Assembly (NCBI GenBank): GCA_028291565.1
Contig: JAQGHT010000205.1
Location: 1-35,171, forward strand
DNA: 35,171 nucleotides
Direction of reading: 5' to 3'
Origin: Planctomycetaceae bacterium
GTDB taxonomy: Bacteria; Planctomycetota; Planctomycetia; Planctomycetales; Planctomycetaceae
The notes beneath the pieces are model-generated. The model did not search any database. It had not been told where the DNA came from and worked only from the letters and a program-made list of their open reading frames with translations. Shown here one piece after another: positions 35,143-35,171 of the stretch. How positions within the stretch are numbered: the first letter of the stretch is position 1; the number at the start of each line of letters is the position of its first letter. The position numbers and the translations under genes are program-made.

Positions 35143-35171
35143 CCTGGAGGTGTGATGTCGATTTTTGGCTC

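Noticed and set aside
35155-35171. The start of a plus-strand gene (GGAGG four bases before ATG)
   Set aside because: Only 17 bases are available before the window ends, and the spacing is short; the frame cannot be assessed.

Overview
The window looks like a chromosomal segment of a planctomycete-type bacterium. The grounds are the protein styles (a GYF_2-like membrane protein, an S9 peptidase with PD40 repeats, a two-repeat secreted protein), moderately high GC, long gaps, and many dispersed palindromic repeats in almost every intergenic space. I have no database support, so the phylum is an inference and the genus is open.

Layout. (1) Positions 1-5855, minus strand: a carbohydrate uptake and catabolism operon. 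In transcription order it encodes a DHDPS/N-acetylneuraminate-lyase family aldolase, a secreted mutarotase-fold protein, an RbsB-type substrate-binding lipoprotein, a shikimate-dehydrogenase family enzyme, and an RbsA-type ABC ATPase cut off by the window edge. Two long palindromes sit in its gaps. (2) Positions 6465-8543, plus strand: a secreted S9 prolyl-oligopeptidase family peptidase. (3) Positions 8571-28247, minus strand, about 20 kb: the most interesting part. It is a collinear set made of a DUF4132-like protein, two tandem paralogous giants (1672 and 1671 aa), a MoxR-type AAA+ ATPase, a fusion of a DUF5682-like region with a C-terminal von Willebrand A domain, and a SWIM zinc-finger protein whose start overlaps the vWA stop as ATGA. 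The set resembles the uncharacterised E. coli yehI-yehL-yehM-yehP-yehQ group, but with the YehM- and YehP-like parts fused and two giants added. An IS200-like/RAYT transposase flanked by its probable REP elements is lodged between the MoxR and vWA genes. (4) Positions 28726-29955, plus: a secreted protein with two tandem ~150-residue repeats. (5) Positions 30068-34585, minus: a 437-aa unrecognised protein, a possible gene remnant, and a 936-aa GYF_2/TM/coiled-coil protein. (6) The right end holds a small plus-strand ORF that finishes inside another palindromic repeat.

How the genes may work together. The first operon should import a sugar-like compound (periplasmic binding, anomer conversion, ATP-driven uptake) and process it by aldol cleavage and an NAD(P)-dependent step; permease genes probably lie to the left. 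In the second, MoxR and vWA proteins usually form an ATP-driven, metal-dependent remodelling machine. The giants, the SWIM protein and the DUF4132-like protein would be its substrates, adaptors or effectors. No function has been shown for this set that I know of, so its role (stress response, complex assembly or biological conflict) is open.
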